Origin: an uncultured Taibaiella sp.
GTDB taxonomy: Bacteria > Bacteroidota > Bacteroidia > Chitinophagales > Chitinophagaceae
Assembly (NCBI GenBank): GCA_937871155.1
Contig: CALMXV010000089.1
Span: forward strand, 1-8,136
Direction: 5' to 3'
Length of the DNA stretch: 8,136 bases
Part shown: in pieces, positions 1-6,434 of the stretch
How positions within the stretch are numbered: the stretch's first letter is position 1
How the letters are laid out: each line of letters starts with the position of its first letter
Translations under genes and position numbers: made by a program
The notes under the pieces: generated by a model
What the model was told of the DNA's origin: nothing
Seen by the model: only the letters and a program-made list of their open reading frames with translations
The model's database searches: none

Positions 1-429
1 ATAAGGCTCAATCAAGTCGATAACCTTGATACCTGTAAATAATACTTCAGTAGCGGTAGATAATTCTTCAAATGCAGGTGGCTTTGCATGGATAGGGCGG
101 CTATTGGCTTTGTCAGGCTGAGGTAGACCGTCAATTGCATCACCGGTAACGTTGAAAAGACGACCATTGATTTGATCTCCGGTAGGCATAGCTATTGCCT
201 TTCCGGTATCAACAGCTTCCATACCGCGTACCAAACCTTCGGTACCATCCATGGCTACAGTACGTACGCTATCTTCACCAAGGTGCTGCTGTACTTCAAG
301 AATAAGTTTGTCTCCATTTTCACGAGTCAACTCCAAGGCGTTATAAATTTCTGGGAGTTTGTTGTCACCGGTAAAGTGCACGTCCACTACCGGACCGATG
401 ATTTGTTTGATTTTACCAACGTTTGGCAT
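1..429 (-). CDS. atpD: F1F0 ATP synthase subunit beta, N-terminal part (cut by window edge)
   Basis: Catalytic beta subunit of the F1 sector of ATP synthase, at the cytoplasmic face of the inner membrane. Reading leftwards from the ATG at 429-427 gives 143 complete codons with no stop. The protein begins [19 protein letters not shown], the standard beta-subunit opening of the N-terminal beta-barrel. It continues through [12 protein letters not shown] (about residues 65-76) and [13 protein letters not shown] (about 89-101) and ends at [11 protein letters not shown], the start of the nucleotide-binding domain. The Walker A loop expected next lies outside the window, so catalytic residues cannot be checked. 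The start is secure because it matches the family N-terminus and lies about 80 nt downstream of a strong promoter. In Bacteroidota atpD is often transcribed separately from the main atp cluster, usually with atpC; that neighbour would be off the left edge. The alpha-subunit alternative is ruled out by the beta-type N-terminus. Confidence 0.96.
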   Translation of the reverse strand, partial: MPNVGKIKQIIGPVVDVHFTGDNKLPEIYNALELTRENGDKLILEVQQHLGEDSVRTVAMDGTEGLVRGMEAVDTGKAIAMPTGDQINGRLFNVTGDAIDGLPQPDKANSRPIHAKPPAFEELSTATEVLFTGIKVIDLIEPY

Positions 430-452
430 AGTATCTATTAATATTCAAGATT

Positions 453-484
453 TAAAACTGAAATTTTGAGTCAATATAGTATTA
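453..484 (-). repeat. Split motif, copy A (atpD leader)
   Basis: Read on the minus strand this is TAATACTAT, 8 nt, then AAAATTTCAGTTTTA. A second copy with the same 9+8+15 geometry lies at 3788-3819 upstream of fusA. The first block matches 9/9 and the second 14/15, while the 8-nt spacers share no aligned base. Copy A lies in the inferred 5' untranslated leader of atpD, ending about 23 nt before the start codon. It was found by eye. Conservation of both outer blocks at fixed spacing suggests a protein- or RNA-binding element, but chance in AT-rich DNA has not been excluded by computation. Confidence 0.45.
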
Positions 485-515
485 TTAAAAAATATGAATT
501 ACTCAAAATTTTGCG

Positions 516-546
516 CAAAGGTAATGTTACCCATTGAAAATGCAAA
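516..546 (-). promoter_or_regulatory. Bacteroidota-type promoter for atpD
   Basis: On the minus strand TTTG (546-543) is followed by exactly 19 nt and then TACCTTTG (523-516). This matches the Bacteroidota housekeeping consensus TTTG-N19..21-TAnnTTTG at every fixed position. Transcription should start a few bases further left (around 505-510), giving a leader of about 80 nt before the atpD ATG. That leader contains one copy of a split repeat (453-484). This is the best promoter match in the window. Confidence 0.8.
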
Positions 547-781
547 GAAGAATATATGTGATTGTGGATTTCTTTTTTTGGTTTTTGAGTTTCATGGTTT
601 TGTTGCTATAAAAATTATACATAATATCGAATTGAGCCAACTAATTTTAATCGTATCAGACACTTTATGTTGAGAATTTCAAGTATATAAATTTTATTAA
701 GAAGATGTAAGCTTTGATTAGCCTTTGTTATTTGTAACAATCTATAAAGAACATAGCCGAACAAACTTTCATTTTTGCACC

Positions 782-789
782 TATATTTG
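782..789 (+). promoter_or_regulatory. Probable -7 element for the dihydroorotase-like gene
   Basis: TATATTTG matches the Bacteroidota -7 consensus TAnnTTTG exactly and lies 44 nt before the first possible ATG. No TTTG occurs 19-21 nt upstream (that stretch reads GCCGAAC), so the -33 half is missing and the promoter would be weaker than that of atpD. No other good -7 match is visible in the right half of this intergenic region. Confidence 0.45.
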
Positions 790-833
790 TGAATTATTGA
801 GTTTACGCTTTGTACGAAAGTACGTTTTAACGC

Positions 834-2117
834 ATGGCAGCATCTAACATGTCTTTATTGATTCGAAAGGTAAAAGTGATAGACACTCAGTCGCCTTTTC
901 ATAATAAAATTGTGGATATCCTTATTGAAAATGGCAAGATTGTTTCCATTGCATCGTCCATTACTTCAAAAGCAAAAAGGGAAATTAACCTTAAAGGATT
1001 ACATATCTCACCAGGCTTTGTTGATGTTTTTGCTGATTATTGTGAGCCGGGATATGAACATAAAGAAACATTACAATCAGGTTTGCTTCAGGCCGTTGCA
1101 GGTGGATATACCGAAGTTTTTTTAGCTCCGAATACGCAACCAACATTATCTAATAAAACAGCTCTAGAGTATATCCTAAAGAATACTGAGAATGATTTAG
1201 TAACCGTACATCCAATAGGTAGCATTACCCAAAAGATTGAAGGAAAGGCATTGGCAGAAATGTATGACATGAATAAATCAGGTGCTATTGCTTTTTCTGA
1301 CGGATGGCATCCGGTGCAGCACCCAGGCTTGATGTTGAAGGCTTTAGAATATGTAAAAGCTTTTCAAGGAATCCTGATTCAATTACCATTAGATGAATCG
1401 CTGGCAGTAGGAGGCTTAATGCATGAAGGACAGCTTTCCACTAAATTAGGAATGCCGGGAATTCCAAATTTAGCAGAGACAACTATATTGCATCGTGATA
1501 TCGAATTACTTCGTTATACGCAATCTCGATTACATATTACCGGCATCTCTACTGAAGAAGGAGTAAATATGATTCGCAAGGCTAAGAAGGAAGGGTTGCA
1601 GATTACTTGTTCTGTTACGCCTTATCATTTGATGTTTAATGATAGTATGCTCAAAGATTATAACAGTCTTTATAAAGTGTGTCCTGTTTTGCGAAGTGAA
1701 AAAGATAGACTAGCCTTAATAAAAGGACTGAAAGAGGGTACGATAGATTGTATTGCCTCGCATCATCGTCCACAAGATTGGGACGCAAAAGTAAAAGAGT
1801 TTGAATATGCTGCTGATGGGATGAATGTTCAACAAATTACCGCTAGTATTTTATTATCCGAACTATCAGACAAATTACCTTTAGAACGTATTATAGAGGC
1901 AATGACTACTGCGCCTAGAGCCATTTTCGGGCTTGAGAAAGTTGACATTATGGAAGGCTCTTCGGCTAACTGCTGTTTGTATTTGCCGGAAACATCATTT
2001 ACTGTTGAAACGGAAAATTTATATTCACAGTCTCAAAATAATCCGTTCATAGGAGCCACGTTGAAAGGGAAAATCATAGGAACAATTCATAAAAATCAAT
2101 CACAGTTTAAATACTAA
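834..2117 (+). CDS. Dihydroorotase-family (PyrC-like) protein lacking the metal site, probably non-catalytic
   Basis: The amidohydrolase fold of class I dihydroorotase is clear: an N-terminal beta segment (IDILIENGKIVSI-like), PGFVD at 60-64, EPGYEHKET at 71-79, APNTQP at 98-103, GAIAFSD at 150-156 and GTIDCIAS at 302-309, with the usual length of about 430 residues. The active site is not conserved. The HxH after PGFVD is F66-A67-D68; the substrate-carboxylate Arg before EPG is Cys70; the next His position is Gln183; the second His of HxxH is Gly237; and the final Asp of the TDH motif is His310. Only the Asp of FSD (156) remains. Dihydroorotate formation is therefore unlikely. Non-catalytic PyrC homologues in other bacteria support assembly of aspartate transcarbamoylase, and similar HxH-less proteins are common in Bacteroidota beside active copies. 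Met6 (849) gives a more family-like N-terminus (MSLLIRKVKV) and may be the true start. The downstream membrane-protein gene begins 3 nt after the stop. Confidence 0.88.
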   Translation: MAASNMSLLIRKVKVIDTQSPFHNKIVDILIENGKIVSIASSITSKAKREINLKGLHISPGFVDVFADYCEPGYEHKETLQSGLLQAVAGGYTEVFLAPNTQPTLSNKTALEYILKNTENDLVTVHPIGSITQKIEGKALAEMYDMNKSGAIAFSDGWHPVQHPGLMLKALEYVKAFQGILIQLPLDESLAVGGLMHEGQLSTKLGMPGIPNLAETTILHRDIELLRYTQSRLHITGISTEEGVNMIRKAKKEGLQITCSVTPYHLMFNDSMLKDYNSLYKVCPVLRSEKDRLALIKGLKEGTIDCIASHHRPQDWDAKVKEFEYAADGMNVQQITASILLSELSDKLPLERIIEAMTTAPRAIFGLEKVDIMEGSSANCCLYLPETSFTVETENLYSQSQNNPFIGATLKGKIIGTIHKNQSQFKY

Positions 2118-2120
2118 AAA

Positions 2121-2699
2121 ATGACAAATAAAAATCAATCAAATGTCCCAATATCATTATCTATCAAATGGGGTATTATCATTGCAATCATCAACATCTT
2201 ATTATATACAACACTGAATAAATTTTTGATGAATAGCGAAAACATGACCCTATACTATGTTGCTATCGGTAGTACATTTGTGTTGAACATAGTTTTATTA
2301 TCATTTCTAGCAAGGCAACAACGCTCGGCTCTGGGAGGCTTTATCAGTTTTAAACAATGCTTTCGCACATTGTTCATTGCTATTTTGATTATTTGTGTCA
2401 CCTCATTCTTATACCAACAAATTTATTTGAAGTTTATCGACCCTAGCTTTTTAGATCGTATGAAAGAAGCTACCCTAGCTTTTACCGAAAAGATCGGGGC
2501 TGGTCAAGAGCAATTGGATGATGTAGCAGATAAAATGGATAAACAAATTGCCGAAAGTAATAGTGTTTCACGCCAGTTATTGTCTGTAGTTTGGGCGGTT
2601 GTGTTTTATAGTATCATTGGGTTTGTAATTTCAGCTATTGTAAGAAAAAACAAACCGCTTTTTATAGAAGAAGAAAACAATCAACAGTTTCAACATTAG
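2121..2699 (+). CDS. DUF4199 family four-helix membrane protein
   Basis: Predicted inner-membrane protein of 192 residues, recognised as DUF4199-like from its helix layout and neighbours; its function is unknown. Four hydrophobic segments are visible at about 14-33, 44-63, 79-102 and 151-174. A polar loop of about 45 residues (105-150, rich in D, E, K and Q, probably helical) separates helices three and four. The short cytoplasmic-looking tail ends in an acidic and glutamine-rich run. There is no signal peptidase site, catalytic motif or cysteine pair to suggest an enzyme. It starts 3 nt after the dihydroorotase-like gene and 65 nt before a membrane-anchored glycosyltransferase, so the three are probably co-transcribed. 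As I recall, the same gene order occurs in other Bacteroidota. That association hints at an envelope or lipid-carrier role, which is inference only. Confidence 0.75.
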   Translation: MTNKNQSNVPISLSIKWGIIIAIINILLYTTLNKFLMNSENMTLYYVAIGSTFVLNIVLLSFLARQQRSALGGFISFKQCFRTLFIAILIICVTSFLYQQIYLKFIDPSFLDRMKEATLAFTEKIGAGQEQLDDVADKMDKQIAESNSVSRQLLSVVWAVVFYSIIGFVISAIVRKNKPLFIEEENNQQFQH

Positions 2700-2764
2700 T
2701 CATCAGCAAGCTCGTTAAAGCTAGTCTGAAAGAGATATAATTAATAAAAACAGTATTGCCATAG

Positions 2765-3724
2765 ATGTCCATGAATCCGGATATATCCCTTGTTATACCA
2801 CTCTACAATGAAGAAGAATCATTGCCAGAGTTACTTGAATGGATACAACAAGTTTGTCTTACGAACGAATATAGCTATGAAGTCATCTTAATTGATGATG
2901 GAAGTACAGATAATAGTTGGCAGGTAGTAGAAGAGCAAGCTCAAAAAATTGCAGCGGTTAAAGGAATACGTTTTCAGCGGAATTACGGTAAAAGTGCGGC
3001 CTTGAATGAAGGCTTTAAAGCAGCACAAGGAAGAGTAGTCATCACAATGGATGCCGATTTGCAAGACAGCCCTGATGAAATACCCGAGTTGTATCGAATG
3101 ATTACAGTAGAAGGATATGACTTAGTGAGTGGATGGAAAAAAATCCGTTACGACAATGCCTTGACTAAAAATTTACCTTCTAAACTATACAATGGTGTCA
3201 ATAGATGGGTATCCGGTATTCAGCTACATGATATGAACTGTGGACTGAAGGCCTATAAGAAAAAAGTAGTGAAGAGTATTGAGGTCTATGGCGATATGCA
3301 CCGTTTTATTCCGGTTTTGGCAAAATGGGCAGGATACCGGAAAATAGGAGAGAAAGTAGTACAACATCGTGCACGAAAATATGGAGTGTCGAAATTTGGT
3401 TGGGAACGATTTATCAATGGCTTCTTAGACATGATGACTGTACAGTTCATGGGGCGATTTGGCAAAAAGCCAATGCATTTTTTTGGTACATGGGGTATGG
3501 TAGTTTTTCTTTTGGGCTTTATTATTACCTTTTATATGATTATCATGAAGCTGATATTGGAGGAAGCTTATGGGCTTACCAATCGACCTCCTTTTTATCT
3601 AGCTCTTACAGCTATGATTATCGGAACGATGTTTTTCTTAACAGGCTTCTTAGCAGAACTAGTTTCGCGCTCCGCTGCGGATAGAAATAGCTATTTAATT
3701 AGTGAAAGAATAAAACTTTCGTAA
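2765..3724 (+). CDS. Family 2 glycosyltransferase with two C-terminal membrane helices (polyprenyl-phosphate glycosyltransferase type)
   Basis: It probably transfers a sugar from a nucleotide donor to a polyprenyl phosphate at the cytoplasmic face of the inner membrane, as in the DPM1/GtrB/ArnC group. The GT-A domain opens with ISLVIPLYNEEESL (7-20). It has the donor-binding DDGSTD (44-49), the metal-binding DADLQD (96-101), the DMNCGLKAYKK segment (156-166) and the group-typical HRARKYGVSK (201-210). Two hydrophobic segments follow, at about 231-254 and 276-300, and the C-terminus is basic. The length of 319 matches undecaprenyl-phosphate glycosyltransferases. ATG codons occur at 2765 and 2771; either gives an intact domain. 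The sugar and final glycan cannot be told from sequence. No flippase or second transferase is present in the window. It is the last gene of the probable unit with the dihydroorotase-like and DUF4199 genes; a weak hairpin follows its stop. Confidence 0.9.
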   Translation: MSMNPDISLVIPLYNEEESLPELLEWIQQVCLTNEYSYEVILIDDGSTDNSWQVVEEQAQKIAAVKGIRFQRNYGKSAALNEGFKAAQGRVVITMDADLQDSPDEIPELYRMITVEGYDLVSGWKKIRYDNALTKNLPSKLYNGVNRWVSGIQLHDMNCGLKAYKKKVVKSIEVYGDMHRFIPVLAKWAGYRKIGEKVVQHRARKYGVSKFGWERFINGFLDMMTVQFMGRFGKKPMHFFGTWGMVVFLLGFIITFYMIIMKLILEEAYGLTNRPPFYLALTAMIIGTMFFLTGFLAELVSRSAADRNSYLISERIKLS

Positions 3725-3729
3725 GCAAA

Positions 3730-3767
3730 AAAGAAAGACCTATTAATTGAAACTCCAGGTTTTCTTT
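3730..3767 (+). terminator. Possible terminator after the glycosyltransferase gene
   Basis: AAAGAAAGACCT (3730-3741) can pair with AGGTTTTCTTT (3757-3767) across a 15-nt loop, with one bulged A and one G-U pair. It begins 6 nt after the stop codon. The 3' arm is itself T-rich, but no clean T run follows, so termination may be partial or Rho-assisted. Confidence 0.4.
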
Positions 3768-3787
3768 AGTGATTTTATAACTATTTC

Positions 3788-3819
3788 TAATACTATTAAA
3801 GTAGAAAATTTCAGTCTTA
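3788..3819 (+). repeat. Split motif, copy B (upstream of fusA)
   Basis: TAATACTAT (3788-3796), an 8-nt spacer, then AAAATTTCAGTCTTA (3805-3819). It is the second copy of the arrangement at 453-484. It lies about 75 nt upstream of the fusA -7 element, so unlike copy A it sits before the recognised promoter rather than in the leader. If fusA has an additional upstream promoter the positions could be equivalent, but I see no TAnnTTTG element there. Confidence 0.45.
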
Positions 3820-3894
3820 TAGGGCATCTCAAGCTCGACGCAGTATTTTTTTTAGATACCCATCTCGTACTGAATTTTTTTCATATAATTCCCC

Positions 3895-3902
3895 TACCTT
3901 TG
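3895..3902 (+). promoter_or_regulatory. -7 element of the fusA promoter
   Basis: TACCTTTG matches TAnnTTTG exactly and is followed by C, giving the same TACCTTTGC seen before atpD and trnW. The -33 position (about 3870-3875, CTGAAT) is a poor match to TTTG. The expected start near 3909 would leave a leader of about 35 nt before the fusA ATG. This promoter would let fusA be expressed independently of the upstream glycosyltransferase unit. Confidence 0.65.
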
Positions 3903-3942
3903 CAACCTCAAATTTTTAAACAATATTTAATAAACAAATACA

Positions 3943-6093
3943 ATGGCAGACTTACGCTTTCAGCGAAACTTTGGTATTGCAGCACACATTGATGCCGGTA
4001 AGACCACAACCACAGAACGTATTCTTCGTTACACAGGTATGATTCACCGAATTGGTGAGGTGCACGATGGTGGTGCTACTACCGACTGGATGGAGCAAGA
4101 AAAAGAACGCGGTATTACTATTACCTCAGCAGCGGTAAGCTGTAAATGGCAGTTTCCAATGGATAACGGGAAAGCTATTCCTGGTACTACAAAAGATTAT
4201 TCTTTCAACATTATCGATACTCCGGGCCACGTGGATTTTACCGTTGAGGTAGAACGTTCTATGCGTGTTTTGGATGGTTTGATTGCGTTGTTTTCAGCAG
4301 TAGATGGCGTTGAGCCACAGTCTGAAACTGTATGGCGTCAAGCAAATCGTTACAAAGTTCCACGTATCGGTTTTGTAAATAAAATGGACCGTATTGGTGC
4401 TGATTTCCTTAACGTGGTAAAACAAGTGAAGGAAATGTTGGGTGCAAACGCTGTACCGTTACAATTACCTATCGGCGCTGAAGATAACTTTAAAGGTGTG
4501 GTCGATTTGATTCGTATGAAAGGAATCATTTGGCACGTAGAAACAGAAGGTATGACTTTCGATGAGATTGATGTACCTGCTGATATGTTAGAAGAAGCAC
4601 AAGAATGGAGAGCTAAATTAGTAGAAGCCGTAGCAGAATATGATGATACTTTGATGGAGAAATTCTTCGAAGACCCTAATTCTATTTCTGAAGATGAAAT
4701 GCACGCTGCAATTCGTAAAGCTTGTATCGACCTAAGCATTATTCCAATGATGTGCGGTTCTTCTTTCAAAAACAAAGGAGTACAAAAAGCTTTAGATGCA
4801 GTTTGTCGTTACCTACCTTCTCCTGTAGATATTGATGCAATCGAAGGTACAGACCCGGATGACGCAGAAAAGAAATTATCCCGTAAGCCAGATGCTAAAG
4901 AACCATTTGCGGCACTAGCATTTAAAATCATGACCGATCCATTCGTTGGTCGTTTAGCCTTCTTCCGTGTATATTCTGGTCATTTGGATGCCGGTTCTTA
5001 TGTATTGAATGTACGTTCTGGTAAGAATGAGCGTATCTCTCGTATCATGAAAATGTTTGCCAACAAACAAAATCCAATTGATTTCATCGAAGCAGGTGAT
5101 ATCGGTGCGGCTGTTGGTTTTAAAGATATCAAAACTGGAGATACCCTTTGTGATGAAAAGCATCCAATTGTTCTTGAAAACATGTTTATCCCGGAACCAG
5201 TTATCGCAGTCGCTATTGAGCCTAAAACTCAAGCTGACGTAGATAAAATGGGTATGGCAATCGCAAAATTAGTAGAAGAAGATCCTACATTGCGTGTTAA
5301 TACAGACGAAGATACCGGACAAACTATCTTACGTGGTATGGGTGAGCTACACTTAGAAATCATCATCGATCGTATGAGACGTGAGTTCAAAGTAGAAGTA
5401 AACCAAGGTGCACCTCAAGTAGCTTACAAAGAAGCCTTTACTTTGAAAATAGAACACAGAGAAGTATTCAAAAAGCAAAGTGGTGGTCGTGGTAAATTTG
5501 CCGATATCATGTTCGAAATCGGACCTGCTGATGAAGAGTTCTTGAAAGAAGGAAAAGGCAACTTCCAATTTGTAAATGACATCTTCGGTGGCTCCATCCC
5601 TCGTGAATTTGTACCAGCTATCCAAAAAGGTTTTGAGTCTTCTATGACCACAGGACCTTTAGCGGGCTTCCCAGTAGAAAGTATGCGTATCCGTGTATTT
5701 GATGGTTCTTTCCACGCTGTGGATTCTGACTCAATGTCTTTTGAATTGTGTGCTAAGTCTGGTTTCCGTGAGGCTGGTCGCAAGGCGAAACCAATCGTTC
5801 TTGAGCCAATAATGAAAGTAGAAGTTATAACTCCTGACCAATACATGGGTGATGTAACGGGTGACTTAAACCGTCGTCGCGCTATGCTAGAAGGTATGGA
5901 TACTCGTAACAATGCACAAGTAATCAAAGCTAAAGTTCCATTGAGCGAAATGTTTGGTTATGTAACTCAACTTCGTTCATTGTCTTCTGGTCGTGCCTCT
6001 TCTACTATGGAGTTCAGCCACTACGCTCAAGCACCACGTGCTATTGAAGAAGAAGTAGTAGCCAAAGCAAAAGGAAATAAAGTAAACGCTTAG
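3943..6093 (+). CDS. fusA: Translation elongation factor G (EF-G)
   Basis: GTPase that drives translocation of tRNA and mRNA on the ribosome and, with RRF, ribosome recycling. The G-domain motifs are intact: AHIDAGKT (14-21, P-loop), RGIT (56-59), DTPGH (92-96, with the catalytic His), NKMD (146-149) and the GSSFKNKG region (about 272-279). Domain II begins near [25 protein letters not shown]. Domain IV contains the GDLNRRR loop, and domain V ends with [18 protein letters not shown] and TMEFSHY. The 716 residues are normal for Bacteroidota EF-G, and the motif set fits the canonical translocase rather than a tetracycline-resistance paralogue. Arginine is mostly CGT, suggesting a highly expressed gene. 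It stands alone with its own promoter and terminator instead of in an rpsL-rpsG-fusA-rpsJ cluster, and precedes trnW where tuf is more usual. The ATG start is fixed by the standard [17 protein letters not shown] opening. Confidence 0.98.
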   Translation: MADLRFQRNFGIAAHIDAGKTTTTERILRYTGMIHRIGEVHDGGATTDWMEQEKERGITITSAAVSCKWQFPMDNGKAIPGTTKDYSFNIIDTPGHVDFTVEVERSMRVLDGLIALFSAVDGVEPQSETVWRQANRYKVPRIGFVNKMDRIGADFLNVVKQVKEMLGANAVPLQLPIGAEDNFKGVVDLIRMKGIIWHVETEGMTFDEIDVPADMLEEAQEWRAKLVEAVAEYDDTLMEKFFEDPNSISEDEMHAAIRKACIDLSIIPMMCGSSFKNKGVQKALDAVCRYLPSPVDIDAIEGTDPDDAEKKLSRKPDAKEPFAALAFKIMTDPFVGRLAFFRVYSGHLDAGSYVLNVRSGKNERISRIMKMFANKQNPIDFIEAGDIGAAVGFKDIKTGDTLCDEKHPIVLENMFIPEPVIAVAIEPKTQADVDKMGMAIAKLVEEDPTLRVNTDEDTGQTILRGMGELHLEIIIDRMRREFKVEVNQGAPQVAYKEAFTLKIEHREVFKKQSGGRGKFADIMFEIGPADEEFLKEGKGNFQFVNDIFGGSIPREFVPAIQKGFESSMTTGPLAGFPVESMRIRVFDGSFHAVDSDSMSFELCAKSGFREAGRKAKPIVLEPIMKVEVITPDQYMGDVTGDLNRRRAMLEGMDTRNNAQVIKAKVPLSEMFGYVTQLRSLSSGRASSTMEFSHYAQAPRAIEEEVVAKAKGNKVNA

Positions 6094-6119
6094 TTGTTAC
6101 TGAATACTATCCAATTAAT

Positions 6120-6158
6120 ACAACAACGCTTCGTACTAGTTACGAAGCATTGTTGTTT
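6120..6158 (+). terminator. Rho-independent terminator of fusA
   Basis: A 16-bp stem (6120-6135 with 6141-6156) carries one C-A mismatch and encloses a 5-nt loop, CTAGT. It begins 27 nt after the fusA stop. The inner part CGCTTCGTA/TACGAAGC is GC-rich for this genome. The T tract after the stem is short (TTT), but the stability and position make termination likely. It separates fusA from the trnW-secE-nusG promoter. Confidence 0.75.
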
Positions 6159-6201
6159 AAGTAATATGGTTTTTAAAGAAATTTAAAATCAGAGAAAAAA
6201 A

Positions 6202-6234
6202 TTTCGATTTATCTGTAAACTATTATTACCTTTG
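6202..6234 (+). promoter_or_regulatory. Promoter for tRNA-Trp-secE-nusG
   Basis: TACCTTTG (6227-6234), followed by C, matches the Bacteroidota -7 consensus. TTTC (6202-6205) lies 21 nt upstream as an imperfect -33 element. Transcription would begin near 6241, about 55 nt before the tRNA. The stretch from there to the tRNA holds a T-tailed hairpin. No other TAnnTTTG lies between this element and secE, so secE and nusG probably depend on this promoter. Confidence 0.65.
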
Positions 6235-6247
6235 CCATCCTTACAAG

Positions 6248-6277
6248 AAAGGTCAAAAGTAATTCTTTTGACTTTTT
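6248..6277 (+). promoter_or_regulatory. T-tailed hairpin in the tRNA-Trp leader (possible attenuator)
   Basis: GTCAAAAG (6252-6259) pairs perfectly with CTTTTGAC (6265-6272) around the loop TAATT and is followed by TTTTT (6273-6277). The stem can extend by one G-U and three A-U pairs into the flanking A and T runs. It looks like an intrinsic terminator but sits between the inferred transcription start (about 6241) and the tRNA at 6296. It may cause partial termination, act as an RNA-processing signal, or show that the real start is downstream. No leader peptide with Trp codons is visible in the roughly 55-nt leader. Confidence 0.5.
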
Positions 6278-6295
6278 AGTTTGAAGACAGTAACT

Positions 6296-6366
6296 ACGGG
6301 CATAGTTCAACGGTAGAATAGAGGTCTCCAAAACCTTTGATCCTGGTTCGAATCCGGGTGCCCGTG
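6296..6366 (+). tRNA. trnW: tRNA-Trp (anticodon CCA)
   Basis: A complete cloverleaf can be drawn. The acceptor stem is ACGGGCA (6296-6302) with TGCCCGT (6359-6365) and discriminator G6366. The D arm is GTTC/GAAT. The anticodon stem is GAGGT/ACCTT enclosing the 7-nt loop CTCCAAA, with anticodon CCA at 6328-6330. The T arm is CCTGG-TTCGAAT-CCGGG. The 3' CCA is not encoded (CAA follows), so it must be added after transcription. The variable loop is 4 nt. Discriminator G and anticodon CCA are the usual tryptophanyl-tRNA synthetase identity elements. Its place just before secE-nusG is widespread in bacteria. Confidence 0.97.
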
Positions 6367-6380
6367 CAAAAATGATAACT

Positions 6381-6414
6381 CTGTAAAGCTAGGAGTAGTT
6401 TTACAGCTTTTCTT
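6381..6414 (+). promoter_or_regulatory. Weak hairpin between tRNA-Trp and secE
   Basis: CTGTAAA (6381-6387) pairs with TTTACAG (6400-6406) around a 12-nt loop, followed by CTTTTCTT. An overlapping alternative, AAAGCT (6385-6390) with AGCTTT (6405-6410), cannot form at the same time. The stems are only 6-7 bp and AT-rich, so full termination is unlikely. Partial termination or separation of the tRNA from the secE-nusG mRNA by processing is plausible. Confidence 0.35.
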
Positions 6415-6434
6415 ATTTTATAATTACATCTTTT

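Larger units (their letters stand above)
430..833. other. Divergent intergenic region between atpD and the dihydroorotase-like gene
   Basis: About 400 bp of AT-rich non-coding DNA separates two divergent genes. The left part holds the atpD promoter and leader with split-motif copy A; the right end holds a probable -7 element for the rightward gene. Between roughly 547 and 780 I see no convincing ORF, hairpin, tRNA or repeat. The frequent short T and A runs look like ordinary Bacteroidota intergenic composition. Only very short frames exist and none resembles a known protein. Confidence 0.7.

Noticed and set aside
172..441. An 89-codon plus-strand frame across the atpD region.
   Set aside because: It lies antisense to a clearly conserved atpD reading frame and has no recognisable domain.
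805..832. ACG recurring every 8-9 nt (805, 814, 822, 830) with a GTAC-GAAA-GTAC mini-hairpin just before the first ATG of the dihydroorotase-like gene.
   Set aside because: Units are only three bases and the stem four base pairs; this is within chance and has no known counterpart.
2700..2764. A possible terminator or promoter in the 65-nt gap before the glycosyltransferase.
   Set aside because: Only a three-base AGC/GCT pairing and no TAnnTTTG element are visible, so read-through from the upstream genes is the simpler view.
3325..3684. A 119-codon plus-strand frame inside the glycosyltransferase gene.
   Set aside because: It is a +1 shadow of the conserved GT2 frame, which retains all motifs and the C-terminal helices; there is no sign of a frameshift.
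3747..3992. An 81-codon plus-strand reading frame upstream of fusA.
   Set aside because: It contains the fusA promoter, overlaps the fusA start in another frame and resembles no protein family. It is an AT-rich open stretch.
4350..4775. Long antisense frames within fusA (also at 5424-5927).
   Set aside because: These are typical shadows of a highly biased, conserved coding sequence; the sense frame is unambiguous EF-G and the antisense translations show no family features.
6241..6295. A T-box or tryptophan leader-peptide attenuator ahead of tRNA-Trp.
   Set aside because: The leader is only about 55 nt, with no T-box sequence, no specifier hairpin and no short ORF with Trp codons. Only the bare hairpin with a T run is supported.
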